From Rhizobiaceae bacterium (GTDB lineage Bacteria; Pseudomonadota; Alphaproteobacteria; Rhizobiales; Rhizobiaceae): a stretch of DNA of 57,616 nucleotides. Shown piece after piece: positions 26,901 through 31,442 of the stretch. How positions within the stretch are numbered: position 1 is the stretch's first letter; every line of letters starts with the position of its first letter. The stretch lies in NCBI GenBank assembly GCA_014238155.1, contig JABABQ010000031.1:1-57616 (forward strand). Reading direction: 5' to 3'. Position numbers and translations under genes: made by a program. The notes under the pieces are model-generated. The model was not told where the DNA came from. It saw only the letters and a program-made list of their open reading frames with translations, and made no database searches.

Positions 26901-29301
26901 GGTCGCGCACGGTGTAGCTGACCGTGTATTTTGTATTATCATGACTATAAGTGCCGGTGGCATCGCTATCGGTGACCAAGTCGGCGGTCACGTCGGTAGT
27001 GCCATCAAAAAACTTCAGTCTCGGTTTGAATTTGCCTTTTATCGGATCTGAAAAATCGAGTTCAACCGAGAAGGCTTTCCCGCTCACCGGGGATTTATGA
27101 TCGCCAATACCGACAATATTGGCCAATTTCAAAACGGGAAATGGATAGGCGGCAGTGCAATGCGGCATGTCCGGGCGATATGGATGAAGTGCCGCACCCT
27201 GTTCGTCGACAATTCCGTGCTCGTCTGTCGTTGTGATCACTATTTTCGTGACCAGATCAAGATTATCGATGGTTGTGTGCAATCTTTCGACCGAGAACCA
27301 CCAACCGATGCTGTATTCTTTGCCTTTGTCCGCTGCTCTTACCCCAATTATCGGATTGGTAATGTTTTGGGCCGTTATTTTTTCGGCCGTTATTGGGTCA
27401 TACCCAGGGCTGTCGAGCTGGATGCTGGCGTCCGTGAGTTTGACCGGCTTGGAGAACAGCACGTGAAAATACCGCCCGAAATATGACCATACACCGGGAC
27501 CCCATTCTCCGGTGCATTTGGCAGACAAAAAAACAGGACGATCTACGATCTCAAATTTCGGTATGTCGACTTCTACACTTTGGCCATCAAAATTGCGGGT
27601 GAATATGATTTTGCAATTGGCATAGACGCCTGGGTCTAAACGCCGTAATATGATATCCACCTCCTGATCATGAAATATCGTTACGCGCGATGCGCTGCAT
27701 CCTCCAGAATAAGTAACGACAGCTAGGTAACGGGAGTGTATCCACAATTTCGGCGCTTCGACGCTGGTGAATTGAGGCACCGGCACCGTTATGGAGGCGA
27801 ATGGCGTCGCGGTTCCGGCTTTGATCGTCAGCGAGAAAGCGTCTGCTTTGGTGTCATCGACCTGCTTGCCGGTCAGGTTCCTTGCCGAGGTGACTTTAAC
27901 ATCAATGTCGGTCAGGTTGACATCTTCCGCCAGCGTATCGATCACTCTGAAGACGGCCTTGTAAGTCCGCGCAGTCTGCCATTGCGAAAGATGGTAAACT
28001 ATTTGGGTCAACACCGATCCCGCGTTTTCATTCATTGTAGGAAAACTGATCACCGGTGTGGTTGTGTGGTCCATGTCCTCATTGAATGTCACATCCATAC
28101 GCAGGAAATCGTCCATGGCTGGTGTGTCGGTGTCTGTTTCCACCTTTTCGATCACCGGAGCGAGGACGTCGACCAACACAATGAGGTACGCGGATGTACT
28201 TAAACCCGCTCGGTTCGTCGCGGTGACCTTGAAATAGAGTTCGGTGTCATCCGACATAACAGCGGTGTTGATCGTCGCCGTTTTGGCTGTTGAATCTGTA
28301 ATCTGAAGCGGATTTGCCGGGATGGAGTCATCGCGAAGCGACGAAACTTGTTGCCACCGATAGCTTGCGCTGTTCGCTTCATTTCCTGTAGCTCCAGCGC
28401 TCAACTGAACCGATACGCTTGCGCCGTTGCTTCCGTCGGCGGGGTTGGGCGTGGCTGATGGGTAAAGGTCCACCGAAGCCTGCAGCTGCGCATCGATCAC
28501 GAGCGTGTCCAAATGAAATGTAATCACATCGTCTGCATTCCTACCTTCTGTGAACCCTACCCATACGCTGCCAATGTTATCAATGTTTTTTCCTTTTTGC
28601 CGAAAACTGACCGTGCGGGAGGAGTGTGTGTCACAACCCCACATAATGATCCCTCTCCAGGGTTTCCCGTTGTCAACGACTCTCGTGCCGCAGAGGTGCT
28701 TCCCATTTGCATCTTTATAGGTCCAGTAGTCGGTGTGGGCGCGGATTTCGGCCGATCTGGGCGTCGAAGAAGTGATAACAAAATCATGTTCATCGCCGTT
28801 GTTATAACCATCTGACGTTTGGCTGGCGGAAAATGATGGGCAGATCCCGTTGCCGGAAGCCTTGATCAGAGTACCGATCCTGTATTGCTTGGGATATGAA
28901 TCATCGGCGATGCCGGTCACCCGCATCTTTGTCCTGCCATCGGTGTCCACGAATGTTGAACATGTCGCCGCGGACGACGGAGACACATCCAGCATCACCG
29001 CAAATACCAGCGCCAGCAGGCCGGCAACCAGCACGGACAGCCTGCCCGTTCGCACCGCAGGGCTGGCTCGTTCAGTATCATCGACGCTTTTTATAACGCC
29101 AATTTTTCTGTCGCTTTTGTCAGTTTGAACTGGTCGAGAAATACCAATTGGGGTTGCCGGCAATTTGGCTGATGGGCGATCAGACGATTCAACAACACCG
29201 CGGCCATGGAAAGGCAAAGTGTCGTTACAACAATCAGGGAAATTACCAGATTTTTCTGCCGCAGCACTGGGGGCCGGATCTCGGGGCGATGTTGCACTCA
29301 T
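8953..29301 (-). CDS. Giant multi-Ig-domain autotransporter-like surface protein (6782 aa)
   Basis: One uninterrupted 20.3-kb frame. The N-terminal 85 residues are polar and precede a signal-like hydrophobic segment at about 87-103, with SSAA-TCST as the likely cleavage region. Next comes a Cys-containing head of about 160 residues. Several dozen beta-sandwich modules of 90-120 residues follow, including Ig-like units with ITRHDPxxxTNAD..VTFSEPV signatures, units with EPMDxxxxPxLxF and SVTDFxVKGG signatures, PKD-like ANAGLDQTV units near 1870-2065 and 2780-2870, and a cadherin-like unit with DNNDAPSI near 6205-6320. The last 270 residues, from about 6514, form an autotransporter-type beta barrel (FDIWVKGSYSW at its start, RLVIPLQ near its end). 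The architecture indicates a type V-like adhesin or biofilm matrix protein anchored in the outer membrane. No RTX nonapeptides were seen. No ribosome site precedes the ATG used; the GTG at residue 83 would give a normal-length signal peptide. An orphan secretin gene lies 507 bases upstream. Confidence 0.9.
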   Translation of the reverse strand: MSATSPRDPAPSAAAEKSGNFPDCCNDTLPFHGRGVVESSDRPSAKLPATPIGISRPVQTDKSDRKIGVIKSVDDTERASPAVRTGRLSVLVAGLLALVFAVMLDVSPSSAATCSTFVDTDGRTKMRVTGIADDSYPKQYRIGTLIKASGNGICPSFSASQTSDGYNNGDEHDFVITSSTPRSAEIRAHTDYWTYKDANGKHLCGTRVVDNGKPWRGIIMWGCDTHSSRTVSFRQKGKNIDNIGSVWVGFTEGRNADDVITFHLDTLVIDAQLQASVDLYPSATPNPADGSNGASVSVQLSAGATGNEANSASYRWQQVSSLRDDSIPANPLQITDSTAKTATINTAVMSDDTELYFKVTATNRAGLSTSAYLIVLVDVLAPVIEKVETDTDTPAMDDFLRMDVTFNEDMDHTTTPVISFPTMNENAGSVLTQIVYHLSQWQTARTYKAVFRVIDTLAEDVNLTDIDVKVTSARNLTGKQVDDTKADAFSLTIKAGTATPFASITVPVPQFTSVEAPKLWIHSRYLAVVTYSGGCSASRVTIFHDQEVDIILRRLDPGVYANCKIIFTRNFDGQSVEVDIPKFEIVDRPVFLSAKCTGEWGPGVWSYFGRYFHVLFSKPVKLTDASIQLDSPGYDPITAEKITAQNITNPIIGVRAADKGKEYSIGWWFSVERLHTTIDNLDLVTKIVITTTDEHGIVDEQGAALHPYRPDMPHCTAAYPFPVLKLANIVGIGDHKSPVSGKAFSVELDFSDPIKGKFKPRLKFFDGTTDVTADLVTDSDATGTYSHDNTKYTVSYTVRDPLVATINVSRVALADAVESMPESQKLRPDNPAAATRLEFSVAENVAPTIIDIYLDNEILAPGDRTNLIITFDEEMKTDDVDPRPVVSFPTDHEDPTSVLSYDDSSDVTRWLSPTIFSASYVVPDNISDPFDLADIDVSITTAEDLAGNTIDHTYPDAFSLKIIEKHLPKVSSVLRYDPTSSQTTADSVTWRVTFNTPVMNVDGSDFQVISVPEGLSNLSITVAQPDQADNKVYDVTVSGGGLPDFEGEIKLVLADDQNIQDLSNYDLDSKLPIGSDYQTYVIDQSLPTILSVLRKMPLASPTDWDEVTWRVTFDRPVKNVDGADFRIVSTPGGLSGLSITVAQPVQADNKVYDVKVSGGGLPGFEGEIKLVLADDQNIQDLSNYDLDSKLPIGNDYQTYVIDQVYVGVTVFGLADDLSGAADQEKTCHQKAWALRHSRKINGGDNYSESGAPVDVFTYYLLDGSNIVLGSKRFTRNAGTTDYDVEPFLKAQQDLIGRNPGNWRYILFDNNRNDRSVEYSAGEEFPFGLLNVNPTENRIRLSFEFNPGKYNPDCPSGSDKRILSIVRQNPHDDNTDPDGQTDADSLTWRVTFNGAVRDAGGDALDGDNFPVSGLNGRQVITIAAVVNIDNVYDVKVDGGGLDYLNGKVTLGFVGITDNLGRTIDYKTLPQVDQRIYTMVQPNSPFGQFGCTGSFEHGTGRIVYSVAKNRCFVDGSVERLIAEPSIGDLWFRPNNQPEARADIATTLDGRATVLIGDSGFSVCSIPYGLSQRPGKCRFDGGAQSALGEYNVLFEWKSPHARHKLSAVVSANGAGKFTFHNGNVVSTSTEIAPRISSIVRHEPHDDDTDPDGLTAADSLTWRVTFNKDVQDLGGGVPDGGNFPVTGLNGDQTITVSKVANLDNTYDVTVAGGDPSDPNGEVTLGFADITDNLHQSLDTSTAPSPNQVTYTLDPAPPTIISITRNSPDHSPTNADRLTWRVVFNKDVQDSGGGALTSANFPVSGTTATIKVVNDPEGDGSSATYDSTLSDGDLVGMDGTVGLGFTGIFGRNGLALDLAVDPTPDERDFQIDNSEPMAHAGPDQAVGGGADVTLEGEVSGHTSFAWLQVDGENSHTAATSGECHLGDIGSWTLGQTFGAPAAKCKIHLLLTASDSVHDAAEDWITISVDNPVPTANAGLDQVVGGGAEVTLEGVVSGHTSFAWLQVDGENSHTEVTSGPCHLATLSDPTKRAINFTAPDDGCDLYMRLTAVDGHHADVFDWVKITVDVSAPRLLEETPVPPKTADSTPEYTFSVSESGDLSIAYGGSCNGSPTTLAGGADPDAKQEITATLSADGQGGALADGIHADCTVTVTDAFLNTSEPLEISEFGIDTTAPTVTEITTNPTGGPVAQAPGGRVLLTVTFSEAMDQQTLPTISLAGSGDNALSELEFAAADSYWVSPTSYVASYTVAAAAGSVDDIKVTVEDATDLAGNPVDHSLDKAFSLSVINQEVSVRTTRLYFDPSGGINNGDTVTRSNNKVIVILETSDQIRRKSIGGTGVLDEIDLSVHYINTVALFEQNPDLKSVIGMTLNRNNGDNSQSPPYIYSFEIDFDKAIIKQIAVQRKEINIIVDNGKYKYESDNNWNNESNTLSIYFDSGPSGIADAKLIDRTGPVFDSTNPSPGDAVSVEVTFLEEMDVNDFPTLKFLEGGGINRTTELVTDPNATGAWSGGGKVYTVDYRLSGSGSGQFRVGALEVVGTARDAAGYDLTDRATGLEFTFGDTIAPKIDAVVASDDNPAPGEPFSLTITFDEAMNQLTTPLVSFPEANKDITTVMAFDAAGSRWTSPSTYVAAYQVNDSLVETFRVSDVNVKVETAEDLFGNPIRYPVKADAFSLTVAENTKPTVLSIVPEFVAVNINAAFKVTIVFSENVSFSRGGLAFRTGGATEDGDPALVGNADNFGMGKTYEVTLTSSGLDDIIIGVLADAAFDAAGNGNSASGDLTASVRINDLEPTANAGLDQTVAAGADVKLSAKASHHTSIAWLQVDDENSDNPVTSGDCILADISSWTLEPTFKAPAVDCEIYLRLTASDGFNADAVSWVKVTVDATAPDVSVTNFEIPGGTDNVKLAYTSSADDIASTKWVEVTDAAGNTEMAEAKAVPLHNADSRGKAKFDAPDVAAYTNLYFRVTVTDKVGNETSIVMIVTIIENTAPEIDSATLTDDNTDPAPGEEFSVAITFTEPMKDSDRPALNLLDANGNPVTADLVGEPDMTGQWTANATVYTVTYQIHNVLVDSVAVAKVELDGTVHDKAGNPLGTGPDDNQASLAFTVIDSPPHVSARTAPPDLVAGGKRFKLIAEPTTDSDGVPLDKDIKSYLWQQIGGSSVTGFGKDDKKTVGVTAPENVEETLTFQVTVTDRSDNQTVVDVSIAVDGVAPTVEIKNAPSAADPLVAFEITVEFSEPVIDFRTGDIDITNGDATNLRSVGTDGDKFDIDIIPDGSGDVSISIAADIAHDGAGNGNEAFAPVLVTLNDVIAPEVVSVSRNRPAQELTNSGSMTFEVTFSEPIKLETIKREDFVIARGSGVSDGSVTGVVKAGSDERWLVKFEGVAGAGTVGLAIASDATIEDEAGNQLDPAATIASAETYQLDKVKPVIVSILRHVPDDTQTEPDGRTNADHLTWRVTFSEPVKDVSPSSFKMVRNALNQPTITVVRVKSIVDEVYDVSVSGGGLADRDGQVTLTLGENEIRDLAGNKLDANIAPSPNNVKFMLDNTAPDIAVSEIVVAGNTKNVDLVYLSKADDIVSTEWVEVTDSSGTREKRFNVAVPLRDGDQKVAKFDAPDVAVDTLLYFRVTLIDNAGNSTSAVLTATVTDSTAPKFSVADFSVKSGTEGVKLKLKSSANDIETIVWTQVTDADGAVKLTDNPVELSDTDTATAKFDAPDVAVETPLYFRVTVTDQDDNESRAVLTVTVTYNAPPDLSVTDFEVKGGSTGVELTYSSAAGDIASTEWVEVTEASGRRKKRSSDAVLLRHGDKAMANFDAPDVAVDTPLYFRVTLKDRHGNETQAVLTVTVTDNIAPDVSVTDFDVKGGTAGVELSFDSDAVDIEKIDWVELSTPRSETPKNKPTVGLRDADQMTAEFDAPNAAADKKLYFRVTVTDDQGNTTIAVLTVTVTDNIPPRFSVKNFTVTGLRSYIPFEKDFPDDSIVSIVWVETTDVTGLTEKTENPVKLQSGDGGSFFVVPTVTEDTLLFFRGTAADAAGNTTIAVLTVTVTDNTTPSVTGAHLTDANTNPAPGETFSVAVTFSEPMDKTDKPQLMFVRESTDVSGNLVTDRTVTGRWDATQTVYTVAYTISDQHGLQNPATSRVLVAGSVHDKSGNLLDVTAGDHQAFLFLNIADKTAPQLTLSATPDLVKGGGRVTLEAKSAADDIRSYSWRQTGGTAVKNINRATTAAATVTAPDNVEETLTFEVTVVDNSKNVTKASVSFDVDGIAPTVTITAPKNPVVTRTSIRAAPVTVTIEFSELVVGFDIADIKVNAGQLSKFSQQNETTYEILLVPDGLDDVTISIRANAAVDRVDNGNVASDVITIPVIDGAAPYLVSASLINLTDASRAKLPLPEDEISVSVKFDEPMDSTATPRLRFFYHTGPTRLIRVDVSGRAVTDPHATGVWSDDPVYGVDSVYTVNYVVAAVGATPVSVHTVEIKARDKFKNWLADDSATELEFTIDSLGFAPVVQSILRHDPAAEITNADFLVFAVTFSQPLREGSVDRSDFVILAGPGIVNARIKNLELLSTDSRDAQSWLVTVDGAAGKGSVGLGIADDARIENTERKSLELPAVPATSESYLLDTINPTVAPVQLTIVNEPSRRGTNVRHADRISIAVTFDKAMDQRAKPKLSFWNGSTEVTGKLGLIPAGRSWSNAGGGDIYTAIFDIDRRKGGDSVSITDIAIANAFDTLKNPLWQGPYELEFTVLETIAPRLVDIHTLAQKKTNSGSLIFTVHFSEAIDPTTIGVDDFVIDKGKGISGGIISRVERDGSDSVWQVTVTDATGEGTVGIRLAGDAVIKDQNGNFLASSVPIGDLQHYELDQVVPTVELIERQWPEQKVTNANALTWRVTFSEPVENVDPSSFDEGGSGPNGRTISISKVDEAIYDVTVTGVELEEFDGDITIKLAGAQAITDAVGNPLDPTLSPGPENWAFTLDNIAPDIGVLDIAVKGDTSNVALEFTSLADDIAGYSWVEVTDRSGSNEITSETVAILNANRPKARFHAPSDVTVDLSLFFRVTLTDNAGNQALAVLKVTVTENQLPVVTGAALAGQYSQANPPVAGHEFAVVVEFSEAMDRTDTPRLKFFDGSVDVTKRLVQDPSVQGKWVSKDMQYLVTYAVKDPLTSPVTVTKVVVADAVRDLRGNPVDRSRDADEAPLNFTVAENVPPHVVSASRSAPGTDPLPGGRIAVEVVFSEPLARAGPLNLSFFEGDSEVTDRLLTGKLAARDWSWNPTRTTYTVNYDLNDPLDVSIKVTRIVVVSDVEDIAGNLMKHGGGDDQAALSFGVTENTLPLVIVTADGPGRGGESGSLDATGSSDASGIASYQWSQVAGPGSDQPASDLVVDLDTSYPGFAKFTLPDTDVSATLYFRLTVTDKAGNSTVEWISYDVIENTDPQIVSITRHDPATEATTSNRLVFEVTFSEAVDPKSVDIADFAIIYGQGVSNGEITRIASDRDNIVWQVTAKGAGGEGTVGLGMVVNAAIRDLTGNQLDPATVPKSELYSLDRSRPSIVSVVRLQPASETTNDDTLTWQVTFSEPVQVGADSFRTNLSEEVIQVEQDASGTVYDVTVQHDGLKDHDGTVKLNFVSRMITDLLLNPLDSSVTPEPNEVSYTLDNTGPTVRSITALGSASTNADGNKITNANEVMFAVEFSEPLNPATVDAADFAVALGAGISSATVSSVEPGGTDLIWHVTVADIAGDGSLALQVSDQTDIEDAVGNSLVAAKVRKTSRFEIDQTDPEIVSITRHRPSDAETEPDGRTNADTLVFLATFSEAVVNVDASDFEVNYTGTPDITAAITNVTGESANFTYEITVSGGGLDGFNGTVGLDLATSHNIADIGGNPLPKTQPVTDQTYTLDNKAPSLNPVKIASNNTDDTSIARTGDEVTLSFTSDEQLTVDKLQVTLLGQSGSNVTLNNTSGNIWTATVTVTDAIPDGDGVAEFTIKVTDDFGNGPTTVTETTDASQVRIDRVVPTVTEVVTVPNPTSDPMPNVVIKSTEIGDVSYGGACQGNVSELTAANQETTITLEAAGGGDLKDNTTYSDCEVTVTDKGGNAGSKTLTSFTVDQTAPTLASFTRLEPSVETTNANTLVFLATFSEAVVNVDASDFEVTGTTATITNVTGESADFTYEITVSDGDLDSFNGTVGLNLATSHNITDSGGNPLPNTQPVTDQTYTLDNNDAPSITSNGGGDAAEISVDENQTQVTNVESSDPDGETENGGGLTYSLTTNNADASADNAKFDLDTATGVLTFISAPDFDDPGDSDGQNDYQVEVTVTDSGGLTDSQAITVRVLDVDEIPPGLTISTDAVDGATGGPFVAIFTFEEDVTGFTAGDIKIDHGKVSELSPKFSKDTFADIYTAIITPSTGRVGTITITVADAVATDEAGNGNLGDTITVDYVDKEFIEIRTSGIIRKFIARRADIIVANQPVVNGRMSDSDTDQFEVSSEFTDRHASFNLDFAASLRSQMNRNEEKQVHAVPAGPIDSKKDVWEFDDSRFDIWVKGSYSWSKNDTAEDEVGLLFLGADMRLNKDLVIGLLGQVDWTLEKDDAVHYEVTGTGWMVGPYLVARPHKNLIFDARASWGMSDNEITPFTQHTETYKGDIYSNGFDTRRWYAKAQLTGDFDVGRFNIKPHVAVHYFEEVQDAYKDHYGIEIDSQTVSLGRLTFGPKLSTSFYTDIGLVLAPHIAVTGIWDFDTGDTGGLESGVDSGKEEIRARAEGGFDLRAGSSGVSLNLSGFYDGIGIDDHEAWGGDARLVIPLQGN
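8956..9757 (-). other. Autotransporter beta-barrel domain of the giant protein
   Basis: Residues from about 6515 to the end alternate polar and hydrophobic positions as outer-membrane strands: DIWVKGSYSW, GLLFLGADMRL, LVIGLLGQVDW, WMVGPYLVARP, LIFDARASWG, WYAKAQLTGDF, RFNIKPHVAVHY and LAPHIAVTGIWDF, ending in LVIPLQGN. The length of about 270 residues fits an autotransporter 12-strand domain. The final residue is Asn rather than the usual Phe, which is atypical for BAM recognition. Confidence 0.75.
10706..10983 (-). repeat. Near-identical internal module, copy 1 (partner at 11660-11952)
   Basis: This 278-base stretch matches 11660-11952 over almost its whole length. Copy 2 carries 15 extra bases (five extra residues around YTGTPD). 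Both encode a module ending in TFSEAVVNVDASDFEV on the coding strand. The DNA-level identity, much higher than between other modules of the gene, shows recent duplication or gene conversion. Confidence 0.85.
11660..11952 (-). repeat. Near-identical internal module, copy 2 (partner at 10706-10983)
   Basis: Partner of 10706-10983, differing by scattered substitutions and a 15-base in-frame insertion. The two copies are about 950 bases apart with another module type between them, so the duplicated unit may be larger than one domain. Confidence 0.85.
17180..18690 (-). repeat. Tandem array of five ~300-bp Ig-like modules
   Basis: Five consecutive modules of about 100 residues share the plan SVTDFxVKGG - DIxSxEWVEVTD - AKFDAPDVAVDTPLYFRV - TVTDNxAP. 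Their junctions on the plus strand recur near 17188, 17480, 17780, 18085 and 18385, a period of about 300 bases. The 17180 copy is the most diverged. The array forms a uniform rod segment inside the otherwise mixed module order. Isolated modules of the same type occur elsewhere, for example near 14150 and 20400. Confidence 0.75.
22020..22390 (-). other. AT-rich foreign-looking module inside the giant gene
   Basis: Inside an otherwise GC-balanced gene these 370 bases are strikingly AT-rich, with runs such as ATATATATA and ATTATATTTATTTC. They encode about 125 residues (roughly 2304-2427) rich in Asn, Ile, Lys and Tyr, with segments such as KKSIGG-like loops, YINTVALF, YIYSFEIDF and EINIIVDNGKYKY. 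No Ig-like signature is visible in it. The reading frame continues through both edges, so it appears to be a domain imported from an AT-rich genome. Confidence 0.7.
23107..23688 (-). repeat. Tandem pair of PKD-like modules, 291-bp period
   Basis: Two consecutive modules carry NAGLDQVVGGGAEVTLEG and AHAGPDQAVGGGADVTLEG-type starts and an identical HTSFAWLQVDGENSHT core. DNA identity is highest at 23279-23395 versus 23570-23686, offset by 291 bases (97 residues). A third, more diverged copy lies near 20690-20960. The fold resembles PKD/K319-like domains of adhesins. Confidence 0.75.
25694..25983 (-). repeat. Near-identical module, copy A (partner at 26051-26340)
   Basis: Matches 26051-26340 base for base at a fixed offset of 357 (119 residues) with only scattered substitutions. 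Both encode the unit containing GFEGEIKLVLADDQNIQDLSN (written here in two parts in family terms: a GEIKLVL strand and a DQNIQDL turn). It marks a second recent duplication near the N-terminal side of the protein. Confidence 0.85.
26051..26340 (-). repeat. Near-identical module, copy B (partner at 25694-25983)
   Basis: Second member of the 357-base-offset pair. On the coding strand it lies upstream of copy A and directly abuts it, so the repeat is a true tandem duplication with a short unique linker. Confidence 0.85.
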
Positions 29302-29309
29302 GCAATGAC

Positions 29310-29330
29310 CTTGAATTGACTCAATTCAAG
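29310..29330. promoter_or_regulatory. Perfect inverted repeat next to the giant gene's start
   Basis: Arms CTTGAATTG (29310-29318) and CAATTCAAG (29322-29330) are separated by three bases. The right edge of the annotated start codon is only 8 bases away. As DNA it could be an operator; as RNA the hairpin would sit where a ribosome site should be, and no Shine-Dalgarno sequence is visible. Either translation is controlled here or the real start lies further downstream. Confidence 0.5.
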
Positions 29331-29808
29331 CTGCCCATGAATTCCATAATCCAAACTGTGATCAGTATCAATGTGTTAATTGCGCAACAGGGGCGTCTAA
29401 TTTGCACAGTGCGCCCAATTGGTCGGCTAAATTTTTATGGCGCGGTTCAATTGACCGTGACTCTTGCGGTCAACCAACGGATTGATTCGCATTGTAAATT
29501 TTAGCTGCCTGGATCGTAGCATCCGTACTTTGCCCTGACATAACCGGCAGCAGCCATTTGCCTGAGTTGACTTCGCTTGAATGGATGGAAGCGTGTCTGG
29601 TTGCCGGGTGCCTTTGGTCAGATCGCCCGCCGATAGTGGGGCCTGTATCCCATTCGATACCGGTAACCGCCGGCTAACAGGCACTAACGATGTTCTTTTT
29701 GGACGTTTTGGGGACGGAATATCCTGATGCGTCGCCGGTTGGTGAATTACCGGGATACCGGTTTGCGGTGTTGATAAAGTCCTGGTTCGTGCAGCAGGTC
29801 GTCGCTGC
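29331..29808. other. Non-coding spacer between secretin and giant gene
   Basis: About 480 bases with no convincing gene on either strand; frames crossing it have no ribosome site or family signature. It probably holds the leader of the giant gene. No clear rho-independent terminator was seen after the secretin gene, so co-transcription is possible. Confidence 0.4.
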
Positions 29809-31221
29809 TTAATTGTCAAACCCATCCAGAACACGTTTGTCGGCCTGATCAACCGAGACACCATCAAACTGGGTAATTGGAACGTCAATGTTCGGCTCCC
29901 AGATCGTTGGGGTAAGATAGACCACCACTTCGCTGTCGACATTGATGGAGTCCTTGGCCCGGGTCAGCCATTTGATGACGGGTATTTTTCTGAGAAACGG
30001 CGTGCCGGAGCGATCCACTTCGGATTGCTGCCGGTTCAGGCCCCCCACCACGATGGTTTGGCCTGACCGAACACTCATCGATGTTGACGCGGTTTTACGC
30101 TCTTTGGAAATCAGCTCGGTGGCAATCGAAGAGGTTACGAACTGACTGTCTTCAACACTCATCTTTATCCGGATCATGCCGTTGGATTGCACCGCCGGTG
30201 TTACCGAAAACAACATGCCTGCTGATACGCTGTCATTTGCGGCGATGCTCACGCCGCTCTCGGTCATCTGAACCAGAAAAAAACTTTCGTCGGCAATTTC
30301 GATTTTTGCTTCCTCTCGGCTGCGGGCCGTTACATAGGGTCGAGAAACAATCTGCGCCTTGTTGATATTGACCAGTGCAGTGACGGCTGCGGTCAGTTCA
30401 GTCGGTGTGACGTTGTCATCCAAAAATGAAAAAGTGATATTCCGAGCACCGGCAGACGGCAGAAAGGCCGCCGCGATGAGTTTGTTTTCAACCAGATTAG
30501 TAATGTTTGTCCCGTATCTGCTGGAGTCTCCCACATGGAATTCCACCACCAGCACTTCGATGAGTACATGGGGGATTTTTCTGTCAGCCCGGCGCAACAC
30601 GATCTGCGCTGAAGCCACATCCTTGGGGGAACCGGTGATATAGATCGCATTGATGTCTGCAAGCGCCCCGAATTTGGCATTGCCGTCCGACCCCTCAAAC
30701 AAGGTCCTTAACAACAGTACTCCGCTGGCGGCGTCGATATGGGTCAATTCGACTTCCTGATAGCCGACACCATCTGTGCTGGATTCGTTGACAGCAACAT
30801 CATAGGAGAAATGGTATTTCGAACCGGACTTCTTAACCACAACACCTTGTGGGTTGGTGAGCCTGTTAAGGGCATCAAGCAGCGGCAGGCTGGTAAAGCT
30901 TGTTGTTATAATTCCGTGCAAACGCACATTGTCCATTGAAGCAGTTGCGCGGGCAGAACCGAGAATATGCTCAACCACCTTTAGGACGGAAACCCGCTGA
31001 AGTTTGACTGAGACCTTGCCTCTTATCACCTTCACCACCGCCACCGGTTTGTTGGCTTCATTATAAGCGTTTTCTGATGCCTGAGAGCGCTCGTCATACT
31101 GCTTGATCGTCGAACGAAACTGCGCATTGTCCCTGAATTCAGGGTCTGGAATACAAGCCGCCAGAGCCAGTGGAAGCACAACAGGTGCAATAAAATGAAG
31201 ACGTATACCAGTATTAATCAT
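29809..31221 (-). CDS. Orphan lipoprotein secretin (type II/III secretion or type IV pilus-like outer-membrane channel)
   Basis: A 470-residue member of the secretin family, which form gated outer-membrane rings. The ATG at 31221 gives a lipoprotein signal with lipobox LALAAC (Cys23), better than an in-frame GTG 22 codons earlier. An N0/STN-like region spans about 65-135 and an N1-like KH-type region 150-215 (ELTHIDAASGVLLL ... DVASAQIVLRRAD). The secretin core from about 220 includes VLIEVLVVEF, NKAQIVSRPYVTARS, and near the end SGQTIVVGGL and PFLRKIPVIKWL. The two N domains and short length resemble MshL/BfpB-like pilus secretins more than GspD. No ATPase, platform, pseudopilin or pilotin gene lies in the window. 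It lies upstream of, and is co-oriented with, the giant surface-protein gene, which suggests it may serve that protein's export or assembly; this is inference. Confidence 0.88.
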   Translation of the reverse strand: MINTGIRLHFIAPVVLPLALAACIPDPEFRDNAQFRSTIKQYDERSQASENAYNEANKPVAVVKVIRGKVSVKLQRVSVLKVVEHILGSARATASMDNVRLHGIITTSFTSLPLLDALNRLTNPQGVVVKKSGSKYHFSYDVAVNESSTDGVGYQEVELTHIDAASGVLLLRTLFEGSDGNAKFGALADINAIYITGSPKDVASAQIVLRRADRKIPHVLIEVLVVEFHVGDSSRYGTNITNLVENKLIAAAFLPSAGARNITFSFLDDNVTPTELTAAVTALVNINKAQIVSRPYVTARSREEAKIEIADESFFLVQMTESGVSIAANDSVSAGMLFSVTPAVQSNGMIRIKMSVEDSQFVTSSIATELISKERKTASTSMSVRSGQTIVVGGLNRQQSEVDRSGTPFLRKIPVIKWLTRAKDSINVDSEVVVYLTPTIWEPNIDVPITQFDGVSVDQADKRVLDGFDN

Positions 31222-31442
31222 GGTGGCTGCTCGTGTGCAGTCGGGGTTATAAAAAGACTTCGACAGAACAATAACCAAAGTTACCACTGCACAAATATTA
31301 TTTTTTGTAATATTTTATATCACTATTGACATATTTCAATAATCTCGTGTTTTGACGAAGAATTAATGTCAAACTAAATTAAAAATCGTAAAAGACAAAT
31401 TTACTTGAGAATAAAAATCCAAAAAACACACGAGGGGTCACA
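31222..31442. promoter_or_regulatory. AT-rich divergent promoter region with spaced inverted repeat
   Basis: This region separates the leftward secretin from the rightward exported-protein gene. Inverted arms TTGACAT (31326-31332) and ATGTCAA (31366-31372) flank a 33-base centre, and each arm contains a -35-like TTGACA pointing in the direction of the gene on its own far side. Matching -10 boxes are not clear. The arrangement could couple expression of both sides. Confidence 0.35.

Noticed and set aside
28957-29301. RTX or type I secretion origin for the giant protein
   Set aside because: No glycine-rich calcium nonapeptides occur near the end, the protein has an N-terminal signal and a barrel, and no type I exporter genes are nearby.
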